From the NCBI GenBank assembly GCA_023818865.1, contig JAMWDF010000082.1, positions 1 to 9,504 on the forward strand: 9,504 nucleotides of DNA, in the 5' to 3' direction. How positions within the stretch are numbered: the first letter of the stretch is position 1; every line of letters begins with the position of its first letter. Below, piece by piece: positions 1 to 6,495 of the stretch. A program made the translations under genes and the position numbers. The stretch is from Candidatus Omnitrophota bacterium (GTDB lineage Bacteria > Ratteibacteria > UBA8468 > B48-G9 > DSTR01). The notes beneath the pieces were generated by a model. That model saw nothing but the letters and a program-made list of their open reading frames with translations, was not told the DNA's origin and made no database searches.

Positions 1-11
1 ATAGGAATTGA

Positions 12-40
12 AAGTTCCGATCCACGCAAGATCGGAACTT
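12..40 (-). terminator. Hairpin downstream of the activase gene, possible intrinsic terminator
   Basis: Two perfect 11-base arms, AAGTTCCGATC at 12-22 and GATCGGAACTT at 30-40, enclose a 7-base loop. The hairpin lies 20 bases beyond the TGA stop of the minus-strand activase gene, where a terminator is expected. Read on the minus strand the stem is followed by TTTCAATT, a poor U-tract, so termination would be inefficient or Rho-assisted. No T-run follows the stem on the plus strand, so it is not likely to serve a plus-strand gene entering from the left. The hairpin is seen directly; its role is inferred. Confidence 0.5.
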
Positions 41-60
41 GGATGTCGCAATTGGGTTTT

Positions 61-3057
61 TCAAATAGGTTTCAGCTCATTAGCCCTCCCCGGAGACCTC
101 CTTTTTTTGTCCCGGCCTTCTTTTCTCGTTCCTTCCCAGAGCCCTTGCTTTTGAAAATGCCGGAAGTTTTTTAGGGAATCAACAAAGGCTTCACACCGGG
201 TAATTACCCCGGCGCCAGCAGTGTGCTCATCTACTTCTATCTTCAAAAAAGGCTTGCCCATTCCTCGCTCAAAGTACTGGAGAAGGAAAGAATCAGGTCC
301 ACAACCAAAGTTGGTTATGTAAACCGAATAAAGACGAGGGTCATTCTTGATAATCTCAAGAGCGCTCATCATCCGATAGCCGAATTCCCAGTACAAATTA
401 GGCCAGTTAGGGAAAAGGTCCACCTTTTCTAAAGGAAGGTAATCCAGCGGTAAGACCCAGAAGCCTAAGCGCCTTAATTTTTCCGGAATGTCCATAGAAA
501 CAGCCCGGTCGCAGCAGTTGTAGGGTCGGCCAAGGACGACAATGGCTTTATCGGGAAGATGGCGAAAGACCATTTCTCCTCTATCCCTTACCCATTGCTT
601 AAACCTTCCCTGACCGCGGTAAGCCATTTTTATTGCTCTGGAGATTTCCTTTTCTCCTCGGCCCAATCTTTTCCCCAAGGCTGACAACTGGTAACGGCTG
701 ACATAGTGACGATAACTGAAGTTTATGACTGGGTCTAAGATTTTTTCTGGTTCAACCTTGAGACTGGATTTGACGATGGCGGAGATTGCCTGGACATACG
801 GACAGGTGTAACTGCCCCTTCTGGTTCCGAAAATTTTCTTAAAGTCGCAGGGCATATCCCGGATGACTGGCAAAAACAGGTAATCCACCTTTTTCTCCAG
901 GAGGCTCTGGACATGTCCCAGCATTACCTTTACGGGAAAGCAGGTTTCGGCGGTGGCAGCTTCCAGTCCAGCGGCGATGATTTTCTTGTTACTTGGTTCA
1001 GAGAGAATAAGGGAGAAACCCAGTTGGCTAAAAAAAGCTATCCAGAAAGGGAGGAATTCATAGGTGAGCATTACCAGCGGCAACCCAATCTTTTCCCCAT
1101 TCGGAGGAGGTTGTTTCTCCTCTGGCCAGGCCTGGAAAAGCAGAGTATTTCTTTCGGCAAAAAGGTCAGGAATGTTTTCCGTTCTGGCCTTGGTAGTCTC
1201 ATATTTCTCACACCGGCCGCCATAAAAAAGCTGGGTCGTTGATTCCTTGACAGAAACCTTCCTGATTTCGCACCGGTTGGCACAAGATTGACATTCAAAG
1301 GAAGATTGCTGGTAGGAAAGATTAGCGATTTCTTCAAATCCCCGGAAGCGAGTTTTCTCCGGCTGATTTTTCAGGGCGACCATGGCTGCGCCGATTGCGC
1401 CGGTAACTTCATGGTGTAAAGGTACGGTAATAGCTTGACTAAGTGTCTTTTCAAAGGCGGCTACCACCGCTTGGTTAAAAGCCACTGCTCCCTGAAAAAA
1501 GATGCGGCGGCCAATCTTCTTTCGGCCTACTACCCGGTTAAGGTAGTTGGTAACGATGGAATAAGCCAAACCAGCCAGGATATCTTCAACACCGGCTCCT
1601 TTCTGGTAATGAGCATAGACATTAGTTTCCATAAAAACTGTGCAACGTTCACCCAGGTTCACCGGCGACTTGGCGCTTAAAGCGATTTCACCAAAGTCTT
1701 CAATAGGCACTTGGAATCTTTCTGCCTGTTCCTCCAAGAAAGAGCCGGTGCCTGCGGCACAAATCTTGTTCATCTCAAAGTCCACTACTACCCCGTTTTT
1801 GAGATAGATATACTTGGAATCCTGGCCGCCAATTTCAAAAATAGTATCCACCTCCGGGTCAATGTGGGCAGCGGCGGTTGCCTGGGCAGTAATCTCGTTA
1901 ATAACTGTGTCTGCTCCAACTAAATCCCCAATCAGGTAGCGGCCTGAACCAGTGGTTCCACAAGCCACTACCCGTAGGTTCTTTCCCACTTTCTGATAAA
2001 GGAGGGAAATCCCTTTTTTCACTGCTTCAATCGGCCGGCCAGCTGTGCGCAGGTAGACTTTAGCTATCAGGTTGTTGCTGGCATCAATCGCCACGAGATT
2101 GGTGCTGATAGACCCAACATCAATGCCAATAGCCGTTTCTATCGGCTTGCTTGAAAACTGGTAGTTTGGCTCTCCGGCAGTGGGCAGTCGGGAAATGAGA
2201 ATTTTTAACTTCGGTAAGCTTTCTGCTGACTGAAGAGAAAGACCGGAGTTCTGTCCCAGGCGTTCTCTTACTTCTGTCAGGATAAAGTTCTTGCCGGCTT
2301 GCCTGTTTTTTACTATCAGAGCGGTGCCTATGGCAGAAACAGAAGCTGGATCTTCCGGGATAATCAAGGCCTGCCGGCCAATCTCTTCCAATGCCCTGAC
2401 AATGGCCGGATTGAAAGCTACTCCTCCGCAGAAAATCACCGGTGGCAGGAAATCTTTTCCCTTCGCAATTCCGGCTTTGAAACTTCTGGCCACTGCGTAA
2501 CACAAACCCAGGGCAATTTCTTCGTCCGGAGTTCCTTCCTGCTGGAGGTGAATCATATCTGACTTAGCAAAGACGCTGCACCGACCGGCGATGGTGGCTG
2601 GCCGTCTGGCTTTTAAAGCCATGGTTGAAAATTCTTCTACGGAAAGGTTGAACCGGGAAGCCTGTTGGTCAAGAAAGGAACCAGTGCCGGCGGCACACAG
2701 TTCGTTCATATAAAAATCGTTGCTGACTAGGTCAATGAAACGAGAATGTTCGCCGCCGATTTCAATCACTGTTCTGGCGTGGGGATAGAGGGTTTTTACC
2801 CCAGTCACCAAGGCTTCAAACTCAGGGACAAACTCGGCTTGGACAAGGCCAGCGAGGTATTTTCCTCCACACCCAGTGAAGCCTAACCCAAGAACAACCG
2901 GACAAAAGGTGACTAACTGCTCCAGGTCGTTCAGGATTACCCGGAAAGGCTGCCCGTGATGGCGGGTGTAAGGAAGGAGACTGACTGGCTGACCATCTTT
3001 CAAAAGGACCCGCTTAACACTGATGGCGCCTATATCATAAGCCAGGAACCAGTTCAA
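61..3057 (-). CDS. Tandem-domain 2-hydroxyacyl-CoA dehydratase activator-type ATPase (BadF/BadG/HgdC family, DUF2229 C-terminus)
   Basis: 998 residues, probably cytoplasmic. Family members use ATP hydrolysis to push one electron at very low potential from ferredoxin or flavodoxin onto a partner iron-sulfur enzyme. Two ASKHA domains occur at about residues 4-250 and 307-560. Each carries the cluster-ligand cysteines, in CAAGTGSFL (C121, C433) and in GRC/ERC (C160, C472), 39 residues apart in both, the same spacing as C127/C166 of the HgdC homodimer. Domain 2 has canonical DVGS and IGGQDS phosphate motifs; domain 1 is altered (DIGA, IGGEHS). A cysteine group follows (C589, C592, C596, C616), then a DUF2229-like region ending in the family signature NFGCGPDSF. 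The length is short of the roughly 1400-residue fused forms. The TTG start is chosen from the promoter and Shine-Dalgarno site described separately; the frame stays open to a GTG at 3144. No dehydratase subunit genes adjoin it, so the partner is unknown. The family call is secure; the substrate is not. Confidence 0.93.
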   Translation of the reverse strand: MNWFLAYDIGAISVKRVLLKDGQPVSLLPYTRHHGQPFRVILNDLEQLVTFCPVVLGLGFTGCGGKYLAGLVQAEFVPEFEALVTGVKTLYPHARTVIEIGGEHSRFIDLVSNDFYMNELCAAGTGSFLDQQASRFNLSVEEFSTMALKARRPATIAGRCSVFAKSDMIHLQQEGTPDEEIALGLCYAVARSFKAGIAKGKDFLPPVIFCGGVAFNPAIVRALEEIGRQALIIPEDPASVSAIGTALIVKNRQAGKNFILTEVRERLGQNSGLSLQSAESLPKLKILISRLPTAGEPNYQFSSKPIETAIGIDVGSISTNLVAIDASNNLIAKVYLRTAGRPIEAVKKGISLLYQKVGKNLRVVACGTTGSGRYLIGDLVGADTVINEITAQATAAAHIDPEVDTIFEIGGQDSKYIYLKNGVVVDFEMNKICAAGTGSFLEEQAERFQVPIEDFGEIALSAKSPVNLGERCTVFMETNVYAHYQKGAGVEDILAGLAYSIVTNYLNRVVGRKKIGRRIFFQGAVAFNQAVVAAFEKTLSQAITVPLHHEVTGAIGAAMVALKNQPEKTRFRGFEEIANLSYQQSSFECQSCANRCEIRKVSVKESTTQLFYGGRCEKYETTKARTENIPDLFAERNTLLFQAWPEEKQPPPNGEKIGLPLVMLTYEFLPFWIAFFSQLGFSLILSEPSNKKIIAAGLEAATAETCFPVKVMLGHVQSLLEKKVDYLFLPVIRDMPCDFKKIFGTRRGSYTCPYVQAISAIVKSSLKVEPEKILDPVINFSYRHYVSRYQLSALGKRLGRGEKEISRAIKMAYRGQGRFKQWVRDRGEMVFRHLPDKAIVVLGRPYNCCDRAVSMDIPEKLRRLGFWVLPLDYLPLEKVDLFPNWPNLYWEFGYRMMSALEIIKNDPRLYSVYITNFGCGPDSFLLQYFERGMGKPFLKIEVDEHTAGAGVITRCEAFVDSLKNFRHFQKQGLWEGTRKEGRDKKRRSPGRANELKPI

Positions 3058-3060
3058 TTT

Positions 3061-3068
3061 CCCCCCTT
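3061..3068 (-). promoter_or_regulatory. Ribosome binding site fixing the TTG start of the activase
   Basis: On the minus strand AAGGGGGG sits just before the TTG codon at 3057. Aligned as AAGGGGG, it leaves a 4-base spacer (GAAA). The isomerase gene at 7311 has the same geometry, AAGGGGG then AGAA then ATG, which supports this as a working site in this genome. The ASKHA fold begins only four residues after this TTG. The upstream GTG at 3144 has no comparable site. Confidence 0.65.
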
Positions 3069-3079
3069 GCTTCTTTTTT

Positions 3080-3108
3080 ATTTTAGAAAGAAAACTCACT
3101 CTTGTCAA
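3080..3108 (-). promoter_or_regulatory. Sigma-70-type promoter of the activase gene
   Basis: Read on the minus strand, TTGACA (3103-3108) is followed after exactly 17 bases by TAAAAT (3080-3085): a perfect -35 and a five-of-six -10 at ideal spacing. Transcription would begin near 3073, giving a leader of about 16 bases that contains the AAGGGGGG ribosome binding site. The promoter lies inside the 3144 extension of the open frame, so that extension would not be translated from this transcript. Confidence 0.7.
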
Positions 3109-3180
3109 ACGTCTTCGGTAAATGTCCTTGGAGATTGTTACCACCCTTGTCTAACTAATTTTGAAGAATTTGTTAAAATA

Positions 3181-3244
3181 GCCGGTATACCCAATTTTAA
3201 TCTGAGGGAGCATTTTGAAATGCTCCGAAAGCAGGTATACCGGC
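3181..3244. repeat. Nested palindrome with paired GGTATACC elements
   Basis: The outer arms GCCGGTATACC (3181-3191) and GGTATACCGGC (3234-3244) are perfect 11-base inverted repeats. Between them lies a perfect hairpin, GGAGCATTT (3207-3215) with AAATGCTCC (3218-3226). Each outer arm contains GGTATACC, itself an 8-bp palindrome; the two copies are 50 bp apart centre to centre. The element lies about 70 bp upstream of the activase -35 box and just before the transposase relic. It could be a two-site operator, a small mobile element or a transposon end; the sequence does not decide between these. No coding potential was recognised in it. Confidence 0.6.
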
Positions 3245-3251
3245 GAGGGAA

Positions 3252-3894
3252 ATGTTTTATCGAAGAATGTATAAGATAGATAAATTAGAAGCAAGGAGAA
3301 TGTTAATAGAGACATATCAGAAGGCAGGTAGTATTAAGAAGACAGCGATGGCCTAACTGGACTTCAAGGAATATAGTAAGGAAATGGGTAGGAAGATATA
3401 CAGAAAAAGGAGAGGCAGGATTAAAAGATTTATCTAAAAGGCCTAATAACTCACCTAAGAAAGTGCCTGGTGAAATAGAAGAGAAGGTGAAAGAAATAAG
3501 GAAAGAGCCAAATTATGGGAAAAGGAGGATATGTAAGAAATATTTTAAGGAGGAGCAAGGTAACAATGAGGAATAAGGGAAGGAAGATATTTTATCCAGG
3601 AATTTGGATTTATGACCAGGAAGTTCCATTTAGATGTGGTCAGGTAGACACAAATATCAGTGGACATTTTGTGAAAGCAAGACAAGATTAAGAATTTTAG
3701 CCGGGAGCAGACAATTAATCTTTACAAACGGCCAGGATGAATTTTTTAAGCTGGCTGGCAGTTGGATTTACTGGTATAATACTAAGAGACCTCATTGGGA
3801 AGAAAAGATGAACGGAACACCTTTTCAGAAATTAAAAGAATCTTACCCAGACTTACCAGAAAATTTTTTGCTTTTCCCCAATGATGTTGGATAA
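3252..3894 (+). pseudogene. Decayed DDE-type (integrase-core) transposase relic
   Basis: Transposase-like pieces appear in order but in different frames. 3252-3356 encodes an N-terminal helical stretch with AGSIKKTAMA, then a stop. 3361-3576 resumes in another frame with a helix-turn-helix (TSRNIVRKWVGRY, then KRPNNSPKKVP). 3566-3685 in a third frame holds GQVDT, resembling the first catalytic Asp region. 3634-3894 carries KYQWTFCESKTRLRIL and the C-terminal integrase signature WYNTKRPHW. The segment between FTNG and the C-terminal helix is too short, so the second catalytic Asp and the Glu are missing. At least three frame disruptions and an internal deletion make it non-functional. The architecture resembles IS481-like or related integrase-core elements; the exact IS family is not settled. 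No convincing terminal repeats or target duplication were found. The region is visibly A-rich compared with the flanking genes, consistent with foreign origin. Confidence 0.85.
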
Positions 3895-3977
3895 AATTTC
3901 TTCTAATGGAGCTCCTAATTTTTCTACCAGGGGTGGTCACGATCTGTTGGACCCTTACAAGATGTAGTTGGCCAGAT

Positions 3978-4006
3978 TTGACATTACTAATTACCCGTGT
4001 TTAAAT
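3978..4006 (+). promoter_or_regulatory. Sigma-70-type promoter of the Gfo/Idh/MocA gene
   Basis: A perfect TTGACA -35 (3978-3983) is followed after 17 bases by TTAAAT (4001-4006), which matches four of six -10 positions and is preceded by an extended -10 TG (3998-3999). Transcription would start near 4013, giving a leader of about 45 bases with AAGGAG at 4044-4049. It lies just downstream of the transposase relic. No operator-like palindrome was found overlapping it. Confidence 0.7.
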
Positions 4007-4058
4007 ATCCTAAAAAATTGGTAGCTAACAAGAGATTAACCCCAAGGAGAATTCTGTC

Positions 4059-5138
4059 ATGAGAAGACTGAAAATTGGGATTGCCGGGATGCGCCGAGGA
4101 GTATGTTACGCTCAAATCTTTTCTTTGCGGCCAGAGTGTGAAGTGGTGGCCGTCTGCGATGTCAATCTGGAGAGGGCGAAACAAACCGCAAAGACCTTTG
4201 ATTGCCAGGCACTGAGTGATTACACAGAGATGTGCCAATTAGACCTGGATGCCATCGTGGTGGTCACACCGGTCCCCACGCATTATGAGTGTAGCTTCCA
4301 GGCACTCCAGGCCGGCAAGCATGTTCTCTGTGAGATTCCAGTGGTGAGCGATCTGAAACAGGCTGAAGGATTGCTAAAAAAAGTCAGGGAAACCGGGCTG
4401 GTGTACATGGCAGCGGAAAATGTCTGTTATCTGCCAGCCATCCAGAAAATGCACCAATTGGTTCAGGCCGGAACCATCGGCGAGGTGTTTTATGCTGAAG
4501 GCGAATACATTCATGACTGCCGCAACCTTCTCTTCCAGCGGGATGACGGGCTGGGTGGGGGCACCGAGAGTCGGCCGTCCTGGCGAGCAGCATTAGAACC
4601 TATTTGTTATTCTACCCACGAACTGGGTCCTCTCCTAATGGTTCTGGATGATTACGTGGTGAAGGCCATTGGACTGGAAACCACCCGGCAGGCAAACTGC
4701 CTCTCTGAAAAAGTCAATGTTCAAGCGGCTTTATTCCAGACAGCCAAAGGCAGACTAATCCGCCAGGTAACTGCCTTTTTCATCACCCGGCAGCCAGCCC
4801 ACCACTTTTACAGCCTTTACGGAACCAGCGGTTGTATAGAAACTGACCGATACCAATGGGCAGAAAACCTGAAAGTTTACTCCAAAGAATCTGGCCAGCA
4901 GGAACTTAGAGATGTCCAAATTTCCCTGTGCCACGAAGGGACCACCCCGGAGCAGGCGGCTGGAGGTCATGGTACCTGCGAGTATTTCCTGATTGAAGAG
5001 TTTGTTAAGGCTATTGGGGAAAACCGATCTCCTTTCCTGGACATATATCGGTCACTGGAGATGACTGTTCCGGGTATCTGTGCTGTCCAATCCATCAGAC
5101 AAGGCGGCCAAGTTGTACCAGTGCCTACCTACCGTTAG
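4059..5138 (+). CDS. Gfo/Idh/MocA-family NAD(P)-dependent oxidoreductase or glycosidase-like enzyme (GH109-like branch)
   Basis: 359 residues, the usual family length, without a signal peptide. The N-terminal Rossmann fold (about 1-120) runs from KIGIAGMRRG to the acidic loop CDVN (residue 34), then TPVPTHYE and HVLCEIP. The C-terminal substrate domain has EGEYIHDCR (about 147-155) and STHELGPL (185-192). Sugar dehydrogenases of the family usually have EKP; here Lys is replaced by Ile (E92-I93-P94). An EVP-type variant plus EGEYIHD and THxLGP recalls GH109 alpha-N-acetylgalactosaminidase-like enzymes, which use NAD+ in a redox-assisted cleavage of glycosidic bonds. That comparison is from memory of family motifs. 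The dinucleotide loop is also atypical (GMRRG rather than GxGxxG). AAGGAG stands 9 bases before the ATG. The gene is convergent with the isomerase/URO-D operon, suggesting a shared carbohydrate or glycoside pathway. The substrate is unknown. Confidence 0.88.
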   Translation: MRRLKIGIAGMRRGVCYAQIFSLRPECEVVAVCDVNLERAKQTAKTFDCQALSDYTEMCQLDLDAIVVVTPVPTHYECSFQALQAGKHVLCEIPVVSDLKQAEGLLKKVRETGLVYMAAENVCYLPAIQKMHQLVQAGTIGEVFYAEGEYIHDCRNLLFQRDDGLGGGTESRPSWRAALEPICYSTHELGPLLMVLDDYVVKAIGLETTRQANCLSEKVNVQAALFQTAKGRLIRQVTAFFITRQPAHHFYSLYGTSGCIETDRYQWAENLKVYSKESGQQELRDVQISLCHEGTTPEQAAGGHGTCEYFLIEEFVKAIGENRSPFLDIYRSLEMTVPGICAVQSIRQGGQVVPVPTYR

Positions 5139-5436
5139 CTTACCGGCTTTTTGCCTATCAACGGAAAAAAGAAAGCGGTTCTGGGCGTCTTGGGGGTAAA
5201 GAAATTCACTGATTTACCACTTTTCCCAGTATCCCCATTATGAATGGGAATATTTTCGGACAGATTTTCAGTGAGGCAACGATATCATTTTCTGGTAGAT
5301 TCTTAATGAGGCAATTCGTGCAAGTTCTGCAATATCATTTTTGCCTTAAGGAATACTAATTCTGGCTGAATTCTTGCTTAATGGAGATGTTTTTACTAAG
5401 TTAGAAATTAGAGGGAAGATGAAGGGGCTTACTGAT
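5139..5436. other. Gap between convergent genes, no gene seen
   Basis: This 298-base stretch separates the 3' ends of the Gfo/Idh/MocA gene and the URO-D-like gene. No credible coding frame or RNA gene was found. It holds a short hairpin, CCCATT (5234-5239) with AATGGG (5243-5248), followed by AATATTTT, which could be a weak terminator for the plus-strand gene. It also holds the degenerate direct repeats listed separately. No strong intrinsic terminator is visible for either gene. Confidence 0.6.
5263..5386. repeat. Degenerate direct repeats in the intergenic gap
   Basis: Unit A (from 5263) and unit B (from 5298) share AGATT, TGAGGCAA and ATATCATTTT in the same order. Unit B carries about 15 extra bases between the last two blocks. 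A third partial copy (5360-5386) resembles the start of unit B: TTCTGG, then GAATTCTT, then AATGGAG. Unit B also contains an inverted pair, AGGCAA (5309-5314) with TTGCCT (5341-5346). The similarity is visible by eye but imperfect, and no function is assigned. Confidence 0.45.
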
Positions 5437-6492
5437 TTATTCCCGGCAGGCCTGGACGAAGGCTTCAATGTTTTCTATGGGCACTTCTGGTTCCAGAACA
5501 TGGGTAGGGCCAAGAATAAGGGCGCCATCAGCCCCAAGGATTTTCTTGTTTTCTCTCACCACCCGCCGGACCTCTTTCGGAGTTCCAAAAGGCATGGTGC
5601 TTTGGGTGCCAATAGTACCATCAAAGACCAGATGTTTTCCATATTTTTTCTTTAACGCTGGCAGGTCCAGACATTCTGGCTGGAGAGGATTGAGGATGGT
5701 TAAGCCGATGTCAATTAGTTCTGGAATGATGGCTTCAATGTTTCCGTCGCTATGGTACCAGATTTGAATATCTGGTTTAATCTCGCGGACTGCTTGGTAG
5801 ATTCTTGCCCACCGGCTCTTGATAAAGTGCCGCCACATGGGGAGGGAAAACATAAGGGCTTTCTGATTAGCGACATCATCGCCGGTGATGATATAGTCCA
5901 CTCCGGCTCTGGCTCCAGCGGTGGCTATTGCCATCTTGGCAGCCGCTACCTGCTCCAGGATACATTCGCACCAGGCTGGTCTTTCTACCAGGTCCATTAG
6001 AAATTCCTCATAACCCCTTATTTGCCAAGAAGTTTCATAGATGTGCCCAACCGCAGTACAGCTAACTTGCCCCTGCTGCCGGGCTTCTTCTACCTTCTCT
6101 TTCATCCCGGTTTCATCATAACCGTTGGCTGGCGGAAAGGGAAAGTTTTCAATCTCAGCCAGACTTCTGACATTCCTCAATGGGCTGATGTAACCGGTGA
6201 AATGGTAATAACGGGCAGGTATTTCCAGAACCCCGCAGGAATTAATGAAGGAACCTTCAGGTTTTTCTATGTCAGCAAAATATGAGGAAAAATCAGGCTG
6301 GTATTCCGGGGCTTTTGGATTGATAGTGACTGGCTCAAAAAGACCCAGCTGGGAGACAATCGCTGTTGTGTCTTCTGTCCCGTAGTGCTCTTTCAGCCGG
6401 CGCCAGAGGTCTGGGGTGAAAGAAGCGTGGTAAAGAAAATTATCATGCGGCTGGTGGCGGCAGGTCGCCTGAAAAATCTCCCTCTGGCTCAT
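5437..6492 (-). CDS. Uroporphyrinogen decarboxylase (URO-D)-like TIM-barrel protein
   Basis: 351 residues, a full-length URO-D-fold barrel. Matches include GVDYIITGDD (197-206), the WYHSDGN strand motif (245-251), LNPLQPE (267-273) and GPTHVLEPEVPIENI near the C-terminus. The fold contains both haem-pathway decarboxylases and cobamide-dependent methyltransferases. Methylcobamide:CoM methyltransferases bind zinc through His-x-Cys and a later Cys; here the site reads H247-S-D249 and the later position is in a PTH motif, so that zinc triad is absent. The N-terminal region also lacks the arginine motif expected of true HemE. It belongs to the large uncharacterised group often found beside Gfo/Idh/MocA and sugar-isomerase genes. 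It is the last gene of the operon, starting 3 bases after the isomerase stop, with only a weak GGGA ribosome site, so translational coupling is likely. No corrinoid protein gene lies nearby. The reaction is unknown. Confidence 0.88.
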   Translation of the reverse strand: MSQREIFQATCRHQPHDNFLYHASFTPDLWRRLKEHYGTEDTTAIVSQLGLFEPVTINPKAPEYQPDFSSYFADIEKPEGSFINSCGVLEIPARYYHFTGYISPLRNVRSLAEIENFPFPPANGYDETGMKEKVEEARQQGQVSCTAVGHIYETSWQIRGYEEFLMDLVERPAWCECILEQVAAAKMAIATAGARAGVDYIITGDDVANQKALMFSLPMWRHFIKSRWARIYQAVREIKPDIQIWYHSDGNIEAIIPELIDIGLTILNPLQPECLDLPALKKKYGKHLVFDGTIGTQSTMPFGTPKEVRRVVRENKKILGADGALILGPTHVLEPEVPIENIEAFVQACRE

Positions 6493-6495
6493 TTT

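Noticed and set aside
2120..2503. Minus-strand 127-codon open frame
   Set aside because: It is contained in the activase gene in another frame on the same strand. It has no motif and the activase domains run through this region.
2956..3279. Plus-strand 107-codon open frame crossing the activase start
   Set aside because: It overlaps the activase N-terminus, its promoter and the palindrome. Its translation has no family resemblance and no ribosome site.
3158..3907. Possible terminal inverted repeats of the transposon relic (ATTTTGAAG-AATTT near 3158; AAATTTCTTCTAAT near 3894)
   Set aside because: The match needs a gap and mismatches in AT-rich DNA, and no target-site duplication was found, so it is not convincing.
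5132..5164. CCGTT/AACGG stem just after the Gfo/Idh/MocA stop as a terminator
   Set aside because: Only 5 paired bases with a poorly matched interior, and the stem is followed by an A-run rather than a T-run on the coding strand.
5234..5248. CCCATT/AATGGG hairpin as a firm terminator
   Set aside because: The stem has 6 base pairs with a 3-base loop and only a loose T-rich tail 95 bases after the gene. It is noted in the gap entry but not called separately.
5263..5386. CRISPR-like array
   Set aside because: The repeats are imperfect, of unequal length, without regular spacers, and no cas gene is present.
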